Source: Bradyrhizobium sp. CB82
GTDB lineage: Bacteria > Pseudomonadota > Alphaproteobacteria > Rhizobiales > Xanthobacteraceae
Direction of reading: 5' to 3'
Assembly (NCBI RefSeq): GCF_029714405.1
Contig: NZ_CP121650.1
Coordinates: 4,221,001-4,285,000, forward strand
Length of the DNA: 64,000 nucleotides
Positions 1 through 10,997 of this stretch are shown here, piece by piece. The notes under the pieces are model-generated. The model made no database searches and was not told the origin of the DNA. It saw nothing but the letters and a program-made list of their open reading frames with translations. Position 1 is the first letter of the stretch. Each line of letters opens with the position of its first letter. The position numbers and the translations under genes were made by a program.

Positions 1-386
1 GCGCTCTTGTCGATCGAGCGCAGCAGGACGAGACGACCCACCGGGGTCATCATCGCGCCGCCCATTCCTTGCAGGATGCGCGCGAACACGAAGTCGGTGA
101 CGGAGGTTGAGAGCGCACAGCCGACAGAGCCGATCATGAACACGCCGACCGCGATCGCGAATACCAGCCGCGCGCCGAACCGGTCGGCGGTCCAACCGCT
201 TGCCGGAATGAACACTGCGAGCGAGAGCAGGTACGAGGTGATCGCGAGCTTCAGCGTCAGCGGGCTGGTGCCGATGTCGGCGGCGATCGCGGGCAGGGAG
301 GTCGCGATCACCGTCGAGTCCATGTTCTCCATGAACAGGGCGGTGGCCACGATCAGCGGGATCACGCGTTGCTTGTTGACCGACAT
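1..386 (-). CDS. MFS drug/multidrug transporter, DHA2-like, N-terminal part
   Basis: The reverse strand from 386 reads into the N-terminal half of a proton-driven major facilitator exporter and runs off the left edge of the window, so about 128 residues are visible. The first segment contains the family pattern ENMDSTVIATSLPAIAADIG (TM1 with the conserved Asp). Later comes the loop motif with DRFGARLVF between TM2 and TM3, followed by further hydrophobic segments. The start is the ATG at 386-384. It is inferred to sit in the inner membrane and export a drug or metabolite. The substrate cannot be told from this half. No partner gene is visible on this side. Confidence 0.8.
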   Translation of the reverse strand, partial: MSVNKQRVIPLIVATALFMENMDSTVIATSLPAIAADIGTSPLTLKLAITSYLLSLAVFIPASGWTADRFGARLVFAIAVGVFMIGSVGCALSTSVTDFVFARILQGMGGAMMTPVGRLVLLRSIDKS

Positions 387-494
387 CACGGATATTTAAT
401 GGAAATCAGAAGGGAGATGCGAGCGATGGGGCTTAACACCGTCGCTGCCCCGAGACCATTGCGGAACCGCGCATAGCACCTAAATCCTGCGTGA

Positions 495-2477
<1,983 letters not shown>

Positions 2478-2489
2478 GCGCGCTCTGCT

Positions 2490-2625
2490 CTCGTGCCCCG
2501 GACGCAGCGCAGCGCTTCTTCAGCGGTGCGCTGCAGAGCCGGGGCCCAATTCCTACGGAAATGCTTGGCGTGGTCCCGGCTTTGCGGTGCATCGCTGACG
2601 CGCTGCGCCGTGTCCGGGACACGAG
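2490..2625. repeat. intergenic palindromic repeat
   Basis: The two ends are imperfect inverted copies: CTCGTGCCCCGGACGCAGCG at the left matches the complement of the right end, which reads GTGTCCGGGACACGAG. An internal copy of the GCGCTGC and CCGGGGCC words makes further hairpins. It lies between guaB and the oxidoreductase gene and could fold in the guaB 3' UTR. I recall similar elements as scattered in Bradyrhizobium genomes; that is recollection, not a search result. Confidence 0.6.
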
Positions 2626-2728
2626 ATGTGCGCGCATTCGCGACCTCGCAGTCGAGCGCTTTTGTGTTGACGCGACCTCCTTGCTCCGCTTCGCTCCCGC
2701 CGACGAAGAAATCCAGGAGGAAGCCATC

Positions 2729-3751
2729 ATGTCCCAAGGCAAACGCATCGTTCTCGCCGCGCGTCCCGTTGGCGAGCCCAAACCGTCCGATTTCCGCATC
2801 GAGGAATTCGCGGTGCCGACGCCTGGCGCAGGCGAGGTGCTTTTGCGCACGATCTGGCTGTCGCTCGATCCCTACATGCGCGGGCGGATGAGCGAAGGTC
2901 CGTCCTATGCGGCGCCGGTGCCGATCGGCGGCGTGATGGAGGGCGAAACGGTCAGCGAGGTGATGGCCTCCAACAATGCCGATTTCGCCAAGGGCGACAT
3001 CGTGCGCACGCGCGCCGGATGGCTGACGCATGCGATTTCGAACGGCAAGGGATTGATCAAGGTCGATCCGAAGCTGGCGCCGATCTCGACCTCGATCGGC
3101 GTGCTCGGCATGCCCGGCATGACGGCCTATACGGGCCTCCTCGACATCGGCAAGCCGCAAGCCGGCGAGACCGTCGTCGTCGCCGGTGCTTCGGGCGCGG
3201 TGGGCTCGGCCGTCGGCCAGATCGCCAAGATCAAGGGCGCCCGAGCGGTCGGCATCGCCGGCGGCAAGGACAAGTGCGACTACGTCGTCAAAGAGCTCGG
3301 CTTCGACGCCTGCATCGATCACCGCGATCCCGATCTCGCAGCGAAGCTGAAGGACGCGTGCCCCAAGGGCATCGACGTCTATTTCGAGAATGTCGGCGGC
3401 GCGGTGTTCGAGGCGGTCTTCCCGCAGCTCAATGCCTTCGCGCGCGTGCCGGTCTGCGGGCTGATCGCGCATTACAACGACACCGAAGCCAAGCCGCCGA
3501 AGTGGGCGGGCAGCATGATGCGCGCGATCCTGACCAAGCGGCTGACCTTCCGCGGCTTCATCGTCAGCGACTTCGCCGCTCGCCACGGCGACTTCCTGCG
3601 CGACATGTCCGGGTGGGTCCACGAGGGCAAGGTCAAGTACAAGGAGTTCGTCACAGAGGGGTTGGACAGCGCGCCCGGCGCCTTCATGGGGCTCCTGAAA
3701 GGCGCCAATTTCGGCAAGCAGCTCGTGCGGGTCGGGCCGGACAAGGCTTGA
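2729..3751 (+). CDS. NADP-dependent oxidoreductase of the zinc-free MDR family (CurA / LTB4 12-hydroxydehydrogenase type)
   Basis: This is a 340-residue medium-chain reductase that most likely reduces alpha,beta-unsaturated ketones or aldehydes with NADPH in the cytosol. The N-terminal substrate domain has the SLDPYMRGRM motif typical of this branch. The Rossmann glycine motif AGASGAVGSAVGQ lies near residue 152, and VYFENVGG and the GLIAHYN segment follow. The cysteine zinc ligands of classical alcohol dehydrogenases are absent. The ATG at 2729 is preceded by AGGAGG at 2715-2720, which decides the start over an earlier in-frame codon. The gene appears monocistronic. Confidence 0.9.
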   Translation: MSQGKRIVLAARPVGEPKPSDFRIEEFAVPTPGAGEVLLRTIWLSLDPYMRGRMSEGPSYAAPVPIGGVMEGETVSEVMASNNADFAKGDIVRTRAGWLTHAISNGKGLIKVDPKLAPISTSIGVLGMPGMTAYTGLLDIGKPQAGETVVVAGASGAVGSAVGQIAKIKGARAVGIAGGKDKCDYVVKELGFDACIDHRDPDLAAKLKDACPKGIDVYFENVGGAVFEAVFPQLNAFARVPVCGLIAHYNDTEAKPPKWAGSMMRAILTKRLTFRGFIVSDFAARHGDFLRDMSGWVHEGKVKYKEFVTEGLDSAPGAFMGLLKGANFGKQLVRVGPDKA

Positions 3752-3884
3752 TCGGCGGCTGCCAGCCCCTTGCGGGGCCGGCAATGGTTAACAAGGGGTC
3801 ACATCGGCAACACCGGCCCGTAAAAGCCGCAGCCGTGACCGTCGGTTCATTTCCGTAAGCTTCTAACCTTACTGTGTCACTTAC

Positions 3885-3982
3885 CCTCATGGTGAGGAGC
3901 GCGAAGCGCGTCTCGAACCATGAGGCCCCGCCTGTGGCCCACATCCTTCGAGACGCTTGCTTCGCAAGCTCTCAGGATGAGG
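3885..3982. repeat. double-hairpin intergenic repeat
   Basis: Two adjacent inverted repeats are visible. The first runs from CCTCATGGT to ACCATGAGG with an inner GAGxGCGAAGCGCGTCTC stem. The second runs from CATCCTTCGAGACGC to the matching CTCTCAGGATG, with GCTTGC and GCAAGC flanking a TTC loop. It lies between convergent genes (oxidoreductase and LacI regulator), so it could act as a bidirectional terminator. I recall this family as abundant in Bradyrhizobium. Confidence 0.6.
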
Positions 3983-4115
3983 AGTTAGAGCGTTTATGAC
4001 GCAGTAAGGCTAAAGCGGGATGAGTTCTGGTGGAATCGGTGCGATGCCGAGGATTCACCTCCCCGCTGGGGAGAGGCGTCCCGATGCGACTGATCGCACT
4101 TAATCTCGTCACGCT

Positions 4116-5180
4116 TTAGACGCTGCCGCGCTCGACCAGGGCGAGTTCGACCGCGCGTCGCGGCTCGGCGCTCGGCGTGCCGGACAGGCGTGCCAGCAGG
4201 AGCTCGCCGGCGATGCGGCCGATCGCAGCCGAATCAAAGGTGATGGTTGTGAGGCCCGGCGTGATCTGGTCCGCCACGTCGTTGTCGCCGAAGCCGAGCA
4301 CGGCGAGATCGCGGGGCACCGTCAGACCGCGCGACCGCGCCTCGATCAGGGCGCCGGTCGCCAGAAGATCGTTGGCGCAGAACACGGCGTCGACGCGTCC
4401 GCCGTGATCGAGCAGGGCGGTGAAAGCGGTGCGGCCGTCGACCAGGCCCGTAATCTCGCCGACGCCGATCTCGTGCACGATCTCGAGCCCGAGCGTGGCC
4501 GCTGCCGCGCGAAAACCGTCGCGGCGGAGCGCACCGCGGCCGCCGGTGCGCCCGATGAAGGCGACGCGGCGATGGCCGGCGTCCGACAGCCGCCGTGCCG
4601 CCATTGCGCCGGCGTCGGTGTTGGAGAGGCCGACCAGCATGTCGATCGGATCGCGCGGAAACGCCCAGGTCTCAATCACGGGTATGCCGAGTTCGGCGAG
4701 CGCGGAACGGTTCTCCTGAAGCTCGATCACGCCGGTGAACATCACCGCTGCCGGACGGATGCCGCGCAGCGACTGGATCATCGCGACCTCCTTGGCGTAG
4801 GAGTAGGAGGTCTGGCCGACCAGCACTTCAAAGCCTTCCGGCTCGAGCGTGGCAGCGAAGCTGCGCACCGCGAGGCCGAACTGCTGGCTCAGGATGTTGG
4901 AGACGAAGGCGACCACCACGTTCGACCGGCCCGAGCGCAGCGCGCGCGCGTGCGGATTCGACGCATATCCTGTCGCCTCGATCACTTCGAGGATGCGGTC
5001 ACGCGTCTCGCGATTGACCTTCTCGGGATGGCGTAGCACCCGCGACACCGTGATTGGCGCGACCCCGGCGCGCCCAGCCACCTCCTCGATGCGCGGCGGT
5101 CGTCCACCCGCAGCGCCGCGGCCAGGCGGCGCCGGAATGCGCAGCACGTCATCGTAGGTTGGCTTTGCCGGAGCGGTCAT
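4116..5180 (-). CDS. LacI/GntR-family transcriptional repressor
   Basis: This is a 354-residue regulator. The helix-turn-helix is at residues 30-55 (IEEVAGRAGVAPITVSRVLR) after an unusually long Pro/Gly-rich leader of about 28 residues. It is followed by the hinge region with ATGYASNPHARAL and a periplasmic-binding-protein-like effector domain ending GLTTITFDSAAIGRIAGELL. It is the last gene of the reverse-strand transport operon 5194-10879 and lies 13 bases downstream of the deacylase gene. It therefore probably controls that operon, responding to the imported compound or a derivative. A perfect LacI-type palindrome with central CG lies upstream of the operon at 10925-10940. Confidence 0.92.
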   Translation of the reverse strand: MTAPAKPTYDDVLRIPAPPGRGAAGGRPPRIEEVAGRAGVAPITVSRVLRHPEKVNRETRDRILEVIEATGYASNPHARALRSGRSNVVVAFVSNILSQQFGLAVRSFAATLEPEGFEVLVGQTSYSYAKEVAMIQSLRGIRPAAVMFTGVIELQENRSALAELGIPVIETWAFPRDPIDMLVGLSNTDAGAMAARRLSDAGHRRVAFIGRTGGRGALRRDGFRAAAATLGLEIVHEIGVGEITGLVDGRTAFTALLDHGGRVDAVFCANDLLATGALIEARSRGLTVPRDLAVLGFGDNDVADQITPGLTTITFDSAAIGRIAGELLLARLSGTPSAEPRRAVELALVERGSV

Positions 5181-5193
5181 CGAATCCCTGACC

Positions 5194-6222
5194 TCATTCC
5201 GATAAAACCTCCTCGCGCGTCAGGGCGCGCCCGACCTGGACCAGGCAATCGCCGCTCTGGCTGTCGGTGTGCAGGCGTTGCGAGATCACGATGCCATCCG
5301 CGGGGAAGCGCAGCACCTCTTCGGGCACTTCCGGGCGCTCGAAATCATGGTACCAGCCGGCGATGTCGCCGGCCTTGACGCGCGCACCGACCGTGACCGC
5401 CGGTTCGAACCAACCGCGCCGGGTCGCGAACACCGCTTGCGCGTGGCTCTGCAGCGCCAGCAATTCGGTGGGGCGCTCGACCGGCGCATGAGGTCCCAGC
5501 ACGGGTGCCTGCACGATGCCGAGCGCGAGCAGCAACCCGTCTACGGCGCGCGCGGTGAGCGCCATCGTCTGCGGTGTGACGGTGCCCCCGCCGCCGAATT
5601 CGCCTGACAGCCCGATGGCGCCGGCGCGCGCCGCCGCCGCCATCGAGGTCGGAGCAGCGGCACCATTCTCGGCGACGAAGGCGAAGGGCATCCCCAGGCC
5701 TTCCATCAGGCGCAGCGCATGGCTGAACATCTCTGGCGGCCCCTGCCGCTCGATCAGCGCGCAAGGCAGATGCGCCATCGAGGTGCCGCCGGAATGGATG
5801 TCGAAGACGACGTCGTGGCGCGGAAACAGCTCGTGCTCGAGGAAGTGAGCCAGACGAAACGTCGGCGTGCCGCCGGCATCGCCAGGGAAGGCGCGGTTGA
5901 GATTGCCCTCGTCGAGCGGCGAGCGCCGTCGCGCCGCCATCACGGCGGGCAGGTTGGCGAAGGGCAGGATGGTGATCTCGCCCTTGATGGCGGCAAGATC
6001 GAGCCGGCGATACAGCCGCGTCAGCGTGATCTCGCCCTCATATTCGTCGCCGTGATTGCCGGCCATCAAAAGCAGCTTCGGGCCGGCGCCGTTCCTGATC
6101 CGAAAGATCGGAATCTTGAGCTGGAAGTAGGGGGAGCGGTCGATCGAGAAGGGAATGCCGAGATGGCCGGACCATTTCTGGTCGTTCTCGAAATCGATCT
6201 CGTGAAAAAGTCCGGTATGCAT
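5194..6222 (-). CDS. succinylglutamate desuccinylase / aspartoacylase family zinc deacylase
   Basis: This 342-residue protein belongs to the AspA/AstE M14-like zinc carboxypeptidase fold. It would hydrolyse an N-acyl group from an amino acid or diamino acid. Zinc ligands are seen in GNHGDEYEGE (His57, Glu60) and DIHSGG (His143). The substrate-binding NLNRAFPG motif lies at about 108-115. The C-terminal part forms the beta-rich lid found in DoeB-like members. Its place between a RidA gene and a LacI repressor, in an operon with an amino-acid ABC importer, suggests that an N-acylated amino acid is part of the diet handled here. The exact substrate is unknown. Confidence 0.85.
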   Translation of the reverse strand: MHTGLFHEIDFENDQKWSGHLGIPFSIDRSPYFQLKIPIFRIRNGAGPKLLLMAGNHGDEYEGEITLTRLYRRLDLAAIKGEITILPFANLPAVMAARRRSPLDEGNLNRAFPGDAGGTPTFRLAHFLEHELFPRHDVVFDIHSGGTSMAHLPCALIERQGPPEMFSHALRLMEGLGMPFAFVAENGAAAPTSMAAAARAGAIGLSGEFGGGGTVTPQTMALTARAVDGLLLALGIVQAPVLGPHAPVERPTELLALQSHAQAVFATRRGWFEPAVTVGARVKAGDIAGWYHDFERPEVPEEVLRFPADGIVISQRLHTDSQSGDCLVQVGRALTREEVLSE

Positions 6223-6284
6223 GGATCGCCTCAGGGCCGCGTCGTCGCCGACGCCGGCCGAAGGTTGGAAGAAGGGCGGAGGCC

Positions 6285-6629
6285 TTAGAGCAAGGCGACC
6301 GCAGTCATCTCGACGCGCAGATCGGGATCGGCGAGGCGGGCTTCGACGCAGGCCCGCGCCGGCGGATTGGCCGGATCGATCCAGCCGTCATAGACCGCGT
6401 TCATGGTGTCGAAATCGGTGATGTGCGGCAGGAAGACGTTGACCGCGACCAACTTGGAGCGATCGGAGCCGGCTTCCTTGAGCAGCGCATCGATCTTGGC
6501 GAGCACTTGCCGGGTTTGCGACACGATGCCTGCCTTGCGGTCATCGGCGACCTGGCCGGCGATGTGCACCATGCCGCCGGCGGCGACGGCCTGGCTCATG
6601 CGGGGGCCGACGACGTAACGTTTGATCAT
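6285..6629 (-). CDS. RidA/YjgF-family enamine/imine deaminase
   Basis: This 114-residue protein would act as a trimer in the cytosol and hydrolyse reactive enamines or imines released by PLP enzymes. Arg92 in PARACVEARL matches the substrate-binding Arg of RidA, and VHIAGQVADD and the DFDTMNAVYDGW segment are typical of the family. Its genetic link to a PLP-dependent D-amino-acid enzyme (9578-10879) fits: that enzyme type can release 2-aminoacrylate-like intermediates. A good ribosome-binding site (GAGGAG) precedes the ATG at 6629. Confidence 0.93.
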   Translation of the reverse strand: MIKRYVVGPRMSQAVAAGGMVHIAGQVADDRKAGIVSQTRQVLAKIDALLKEAGSDRSKLVAVNVFLPHITDFDTMNAVYDGWIDPANPPARACVEARLADPDLRVEMTAVALL

Positions 6630-6689
6630 CTGAAGATTCTCCTCGTGAAGGTGAGCTCCCGCACAGCGCGCGGGAGCGTTTGTCTGAAC

Positions 6690-7487
6690 TTACAGCGTCG
6701 GCAGCGACTGCTCTTCCTTGAACCATTTGAGCTGCAGTGCGCCGAGCTTGCCGTTGAGCTTGTTGGTGAAGATGTCGGTGTTGATCCAGTTGAGCAGGTT
6801 CTGCTCGCCCTGGCGCACGCCGACATGGGCCGGCGACTGGCGGATCAGGAATTTGAGCTCGACGTCCTTGGTCGGGTTCTGCTCCTGTACCTTGATCGCG
6901 ATCGCGCTGTTCTCGGCAAAGGAATCGGCCTGTCCGGCGAGATAGGCGGCGATCGCCGCCGGCGTGTCCTCGAAGCGGACGAGCTTCACCTTCGGCGCGT
7001 TGTCGGTGAGCCAGACGTCGAGCGTCGTGCCCTTGGCAACGGCGACGGTGCGCCCCTCCAGATTGTCGGGCTTCTTGCCGGTCGCCGCCGGAAGCGACTT
7101 GGCGCCGTAGACGCCGAGATTCACCACCGCATAGGGCTGCGAGAACATCACCTGCTGCGCGCGCTCGGGCGTCGCGCCGAGGCCTGCGATGAGGATGTCG
7201 AGCTTGTCCGACAGCAGGCTCGGGATGCGCGCTGGGCCCGTCACCGGTACGAGCTCGAGCTTCACGCCCATGTCGGCGGCGATCAGCTTGGCGAGGTCGG
7301 CATCGAGGCCCGCGATCTCGCCCTTGTCGTCCTTGAAGCCCCAGGGCGCGGCGTCGGTGAGGATGCCGACGCGAAGCTTGCCTGCGCCGAGCACGTCCTG
7401 GAGCTTGTCGGCCTTGGCAAGGCTTGTCGCAGCGAGGACGGCAAGTGCCGCTGCGGCGACCGTGAAGAGGGACTTCCGCTTTCTCAT
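6690..7487 (-). CDS. amino-acid ABC transporter, periplasmic binding protein
   Basis: This is a polar amino-acid-type solute-binding protein (SBP_bac_3) of 265 residues. A Sec signal peptide (KRKSLFTVAAAALAVLAATS, cut near AKA) is followed by the lobe I pattern KLRVGILTDAAPWGFKDDKG and GLDADLAKLIAADMG. It would capture substrate in the periplasm for the permeases at 8250-9570. I chose the ATG at 7487, which has CCAGGAG upstream; an in-frame upstream ATG at 7538 would bury the signal peptide. The substrate is unknown but probably is an amino acid or derivative handled by the PLP enzyme of the operon. Confidence 0.92.
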   Translation of the reverse strand: MRKRKSLFTVAAAALAVLAATSLAKADKLQDVLGAGKLRVGILTDAAPWGFKDDKGEIAGLDADLAKLIAADMGVKLELVPVTGPARIPSLLSDKLDILIAGLGATPERAQQVMFSQPYAVVNLGVYGAKSLPAATGKKPDNLEGRTVAVAKGTTLDVWLTDNAPKVKLVRFEDTPAAIAAYLAGQADSFAENSAIAIKVQEQNPTKDVELKFLIRQSPAHVGVRQGEQNLLNWINTDIFTNKLNGKLGALQLKWFKEEQSLPTL

Positions 7488-7534
7488 GACTTTCTCCTGG
7501 TGGCGGCACGATGGCCTGATTGGTGGGACGACGT

Positions 7535-8263
7535 TCATTTCGCCGAAGCGATGAAGCCTGCGAGTTCGGGCGTCTCGGGATTGGCGAACAGCTTTGCCGG
7601 CGGACCCTGTTCCCAGACGCGGCCCTGATGCATGAAGACGATGCGGTCGGCGACGTTGCGGGCAAAGCCCATCTCGTGGGTGACGAGGATCATCGTCATG
7701 CCCTGCTTGGCCATCGCCTCCATCACCTTCAGAACCTCGCCGACGAGTTCGGGGTCGAGCGCCGAAGTCACCTCGTCGAACAGCATGAGGTGAGGCGCCA
7801 TCGCAAGGCAGCGCGCGATCGCGACGCGCTGCTGCTGGCCGCCGGAGAGTTGTTCCGGCCAGGCGTCGATCTTGTCGGCAAGCCCGACGCGGGTGAGTAC
7901 GTCCTCGGCAAGCGCGCGGGCCTTCGATTTGTCGATGCGGCCGGTGAGCAGCGGCGCGAGCGTGATGTTGCGCTCGACCTTCAGATGCGGAAACAGGTTG
8001 AAGGCCTGGAACACGATGCCGACGTGCTGGCGGAATTTCTTGAGATCGCGCATTTTGGTGTGGACCTTTTGCCCCTCGACGCGGATCTCGCCGGCATCGA
8101 CGCTCTCCAGCGCGTTGATGCAGCGAAGCAGCGTCGACTTGCCGGAGCCGGAGCGGCCGATGATCGTGACGATCTCGCCTTCCTCGACGTCGAGCGAGAC
8201 CCCCTTGAGCACGTCCACCCGGCCGAACTTCTTGTGCACGTCGCGGATTTCAACGAGAGCCAT
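7535..8263 (-). CDS. amino-acid ABC transporter ATPase (GlnQ/HisP type)
   Basis: This 242-residue ATPase powers the importer. Walker A is GRSGSGKST near residue 36, the signature is LSGGQQQR near 143, and Walker [15 protein letters not shown] and the switch His (LVTHEMGFA) follow. Val replaces the more usual Pro after the Walker B Glu (DEV rather than DEP), a tolerated variant. It overlaps the upstream permease gene by 14 bases, which indicates translational coupling. Confidence 0.96.
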   Translation of the reverse strand: MALVEIRDVHKKFGRVDVLKGVSLDVEEGEIVTIIGRSGSGKSTLLRCINALESVDAGEIRVEGQKVHTKMRDLKKFRQHVGIVFQAFNLFPHLKVERNITLAPLLTGRIDKSKARALAEDVLTRVGLADKIDAWPEQLSGGQQQRVAIARCLAMAPHLMLFDEVTSALDPELVGEVLKVMEAMAKQGMTMILVTHEMGFARNVADRIVFMHQGRVWEQGPPAKLFANPETPELAGFIASAK

Positions 8264-8900
8264 CGAGGCGGGCCTCCAGGGAGCGGGACCAGAGCGTGAG
8301 CGGCAGGCAGAGCGCGAAATAGATCGCGGCGACGAGCGCGTAGGTGAGCAGCGGCTGGAACGTCGCTGCGCTCACCACTTGTCCGGCGCGGGCGAGCTCG
8401 ACGAAGCCGAGGATCGAGGCGAGCGAGGTGCCCTTGATGAGCTGCACCAGGAAGCCGACAGTCGGCGGTAGCGACAGCCGCAGCGCCTGCGGCGCGATGA
8501 TGTGGCGGAATTGCTGCCAGAGCGACAGGCCGAGGCAACTCCCGGCCTCCCATTGCGCCTGCTTCACCGCCTCGAGCCCGCCGCGCCAGATCTCGCCGAG
8601 GAAGGCGGCGGTGTAGAGCGTATAGGCGATGGTGACGGCGATGATCGCGGGCATTTGGATGCCGAGAAAGACCGGCATGCCGAAATAGAAGAAGAACAGG
8701 AGGCCGAGCAGCGGCACGCTCTGGATGACCTGGATGATTGCCGCCATCGTCCAGCGCATCCCGGCAAAGCGGCTGATGCGGCCCATGGCAAGCCCGAGCG
8801 CCAGCGGCGCGCCGAAGACGAGCGCGAGCACGACGAGGACGACGGTCCAGCGCAGGGCCGCGAACAGCGAGACGAGGTCGATGAGGGAGAAGGATCGCAT
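8250..8900 (-). CDS. amino-acid ABC transporter permease
   Basis: This is a 216-residue inner-membrane subunit of the HisMQ type with about five membrane segments. The EAA loop, which contacts the ATPase, is visible as [23 protein letters not shown]. The start is the ATG at 8900; the open frame extends upstream into the previous gene without homology. It pairs with the permease at 8911-9570, and such importers normally use a heterodimer. Confidence 0.93.
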   Translation of the reverse strand: MRSFSLIDLVSLFAALRWTVVLVVLALVFGAPLALGLAMGRISRFAGMRWTMAAIIQVIQSVPLLGLLFFFYFGMPVFLGIQMPAIIAVTIAYTLYTAAFLGEIWRGGLEAVKQAQWEAGSCLGLSLWQQFRHIIAPQALRLSLPPTVGFLVQLIKGTSLASILGFVELARAGQVVSAATFQPLLTYALVAAIYFALCLPLTLWSRSLEARLDGSR

Positions 8901-8910
8901 CGCCTCTTCC

Positions 8911-9570
8911 TCAGCGCCGTCGCGGCCAGCGGAAGGCAGCTGCGCCAAGGACCGCGAACAGCGCCTTGAACGACATCGCCATTGCGAAGTAGACGACGCA
9001 GATCACCGCGTAGACCTCGAAGCTGCGATAGGTCCGGCTCTCGATGAAGCCTGCGACGTGAAACAGCTCATCGGCGGCGACTTGCGATGCGAGGGAAGTG
9101 CCGAGCAAGAGCAGGACGAACTGGCTGGTCACCGCCGGATAGGCATTGCGCAGTGCCGGCGGCAGTACGATGTGGCGAAACACCTGCCAGTCGGAAAGCC
9201 CGAGGCACTGCCCGGCCTCGACCTGGCTCCGCGGAATGGAATCGAGGCCCGAGCGGATGATCTCGACCGAATAAGCGCCAAAATAGAGCGACAGCGCCGC
9301 CGCTGCCGCCTCAAACGCCGGTAGCTTCAGGCCGAAAGTCGGCAGCACGAAAAAAACGATGAAGATCTGGATCAGCGACGGCGTGTTGCGGAACAGCTCG
9401 ATGTAGCCGCGCACCAGCCAGCGCAGCGGCGTGACGCGTCCCTTCAGCGCGACGGCGCCGGCAATGCCGATCAACAGCCCGACCAGCGCCGATATCACGG
9501 TCAATTCGAGCGTGACGAAGGCACCGTCGATCAACTGGTTCTGATAGCGCCAGAGCGGGAGGAAGTTCAT
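8911..9570 (-). CDS. amino-acid ABC transporter permease
   Basis: This second HisMQ-type permease has 219 residues. It carries membrane segments and an EAA loop (EAGQCLGLSDWQVFRHIVLP). ELFRNTPSLIQIF in the second segment is the classical family motif. The ATG at 9570 is preceded by GGGAGGAAG-like sequence. It lies 7 bases downstream of the PLP enzyme gene. Confidence 0.93.
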   Translation of the reverse strand: MNFLPLWRYQNQLIDGAFVTLELTVISALVGLLIGIAGAVALKGRVTPLRWLVRGYIELFRNTPSLIQIFIVFFVLPTFGLKLPAFEAAAAALSLYFGAYSVEIIRSGLDSIPRSQVEAGQCLGLSDWQVFRHIVLPPALRNAYPAVTSQFVLLLLGTSLASQVAADELFHVAGFIESRTYRSFEVYAVICVVYFAMAMSFKALFAVLGAAAFRWPRRR

Positions 9571-9577
9571 GCGCTGC

Positions 9578-10879
9578 TCAGCCGAACTGCGTGGTGAGCG
9601 CACGTGTGACCGTGCCGTCGGCATCGAGGCCATAGATCACGCGCCAGCGGTCGAGACAGGTGCAGGGATGCGAGATGCCAAAGGCGATGATGTCGCCGAC
9701 GGCGAGCGGGCTGTCCTCAGGCAGGCCGACGAAGGCTTGCTGGTCGTTGAGCCGCGTGACGGTGAGCGTCTTGGCGAGGTCGCGTTGCTCTACGCCATCG
9801 CGAAGGACGCGCAAGGGCACTGGAAGGCCCTGATCGAACGAGGCGTCGCGCATGCCGAAGCCGCAGATCGCAAGCCTCGCCTCGGGGCGCGACAGCACCT
9901 CGGCCCAGAGCGTGAGGGCAGGGCGAAAGCTTTGGGCTGCGCAGCGGCGCACGCCATCGATGACGAGACCGCCGCGCCGGTCGACCTCCGCGAAGGCACG
10001 CGCATAGATGCCATGATCGGCGAAGAACAGCGCGCCGGAGCGCAAGACGACGCGCGTGTTGCCGTCGCGCCGCGCGACCGGTACGAGCGCGGCTGCGACG
10101 ACATCGAAATAAGCCGAGCCGCCGGCGCTGAGGATCAGCGGGCGGCCGGCGGCGGCGCTGCGCACGAGCGTAAAGGCCTCGATCGTGCGCTCCATCAGTT
10201 TCGCGATGGCGAACGCGGTCTCTTCGGTGTCCGGCGTGGCGACAGCGCCTTCGTAGGTGGCAACGCCGCCGAGCGAGAGGCCCTTCGAGGCGAGCACCGC
10301 CGCGATGACGGCCTCGATCGCCGCGCGATCGCGCGCGCCGGCGCGCCCCGCGCCGAGCTCGACCAGCACGGAAATGTCGCCGCGGCCCGACAGGTGCGCG
10401 GCTTCGGCAAGCGAGGCGACTGCTGCCGGCGAGTCCGCGAAGGCATGAAATTCCACATCAGGATAGGCGCTCAGCAACGCGCCGAGCCGCCGCCCGGCAG
10501 CAAGGCCGCCGATCTCGTTTGCCAAGAGCAGGCGTCGTTCGCCATGGGCGAGCAGCACGGCGGCTTGCTGGATGTTGGCGACCGTCGTGCCCCAGGCGCC
10601 GGCCTCGCGCAGCGAGAGGGCGAGCTCCGGCGACATCGGCGTCTTGGCGTGCGGTGCAACGGCAACGCCGGCACCACTGCACCAGCGCAGGAAGAGGTCG
10701 CGGTTGGCCCCAAAGGCGGCCTCATCCAGGGTGAGGGCGGGGAGCGCGAGGTCGCCACGGGCGGGCTGCCAGCGCTGGCTGCCGATCTCCGCTGTGGCGA
10801 GGCCGTCGACCAGGGGGATGCCCCTCGTGGTCGCAGACAGGCGCCGGGCGCCCCACCGGGAAGACGACTGCATGGTCAC
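9578..10879 (-). CDS. D-threonine aldolase / D-serine dehydratase-like PLP enzyme (alanine-racemase fold type III)
   Basis: This 433-residue enzyme has an alanine-racemase N-terminal barrel with the PLP lysine in PHAKT (Lys79). The C-terminal beta domain has a metal site ISHPCTCLDRW (His404, Cys406) as in eukaryotic-type D-serine dehydratase and D-threonine aldolase. It would cleave or dehydrate a D-beta-hydroxy amino acid. It is the first gene of the reverse operon, so the whole operon looks like an uptake and breakdown route for a D-hydroxyamino acid or its N-acyl form. Which of the two activities it has is not decidable from sequence. Confidence 0.88.
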   Translation of the reverse strand: MTMQSSSRWGARRLSATTRGIPLVDGLATAEIGSQRWQPARGDLALPALTLDEAAFGANRDLFLRWCSGAGVAVAPHAKTPMSPELALSLREAGAWGTTVANIQQAAVLLAHGERRLLLANEIGGLAAGRRLGALLSAYPDVEFHAFADSPAAVASLAEAAHLSGRGDISVLVELGAGRAGARDRAAIEAVIAAVLASKGLSLGGVATYEGAVATPDTEETAFAIAKLMERTIEAFTLVRSAAAGRPLILSAGGSAYFDVVAAALVPVARRDGNTRVVLRSGALFFADHGIYARAFAEVDRRGGLVIDGVRRCAAQSFRPALTLWAEVLSRPEARLAICGFGMRDASFDQGLPVPLRVLRDGVEQRDLAKTLTVTRLNDQQAFVGLPEDSPLAVGDIIAFGISHPCTCLDRWRVIYGLDADGTVTRALTTQFG

Positions 10880-10924
10880 TCCGTGTCGCGGCGTTTAATC
10901 GCCGCGGACAACGATATGACGGAA

Positions 10925-10940
10925 ATGACAACGTTGTCAT
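10925..10940. promoter_or_regulatory. perfect palindrome, likely LacI-family operator
   Basis: ATGACAACGTTGTCAT is a perfect 16-bp palindrome with central CG, the usual form of LacI/GntR operators. It lies 46-61 bases upstream of the start of the D-amino-acid operon (ATG at 10879), which encodes a LacI regulator. A weaker related word (GATATGACGG) precedes it. Autoregulation is inferred. Confidence 0.75.
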
Positions 10941-10997
10941 CAGGAGTTTCTAACTATTTCTGGTTCTATTGTGGGCATAGAGGTACCAAAGTATTGC

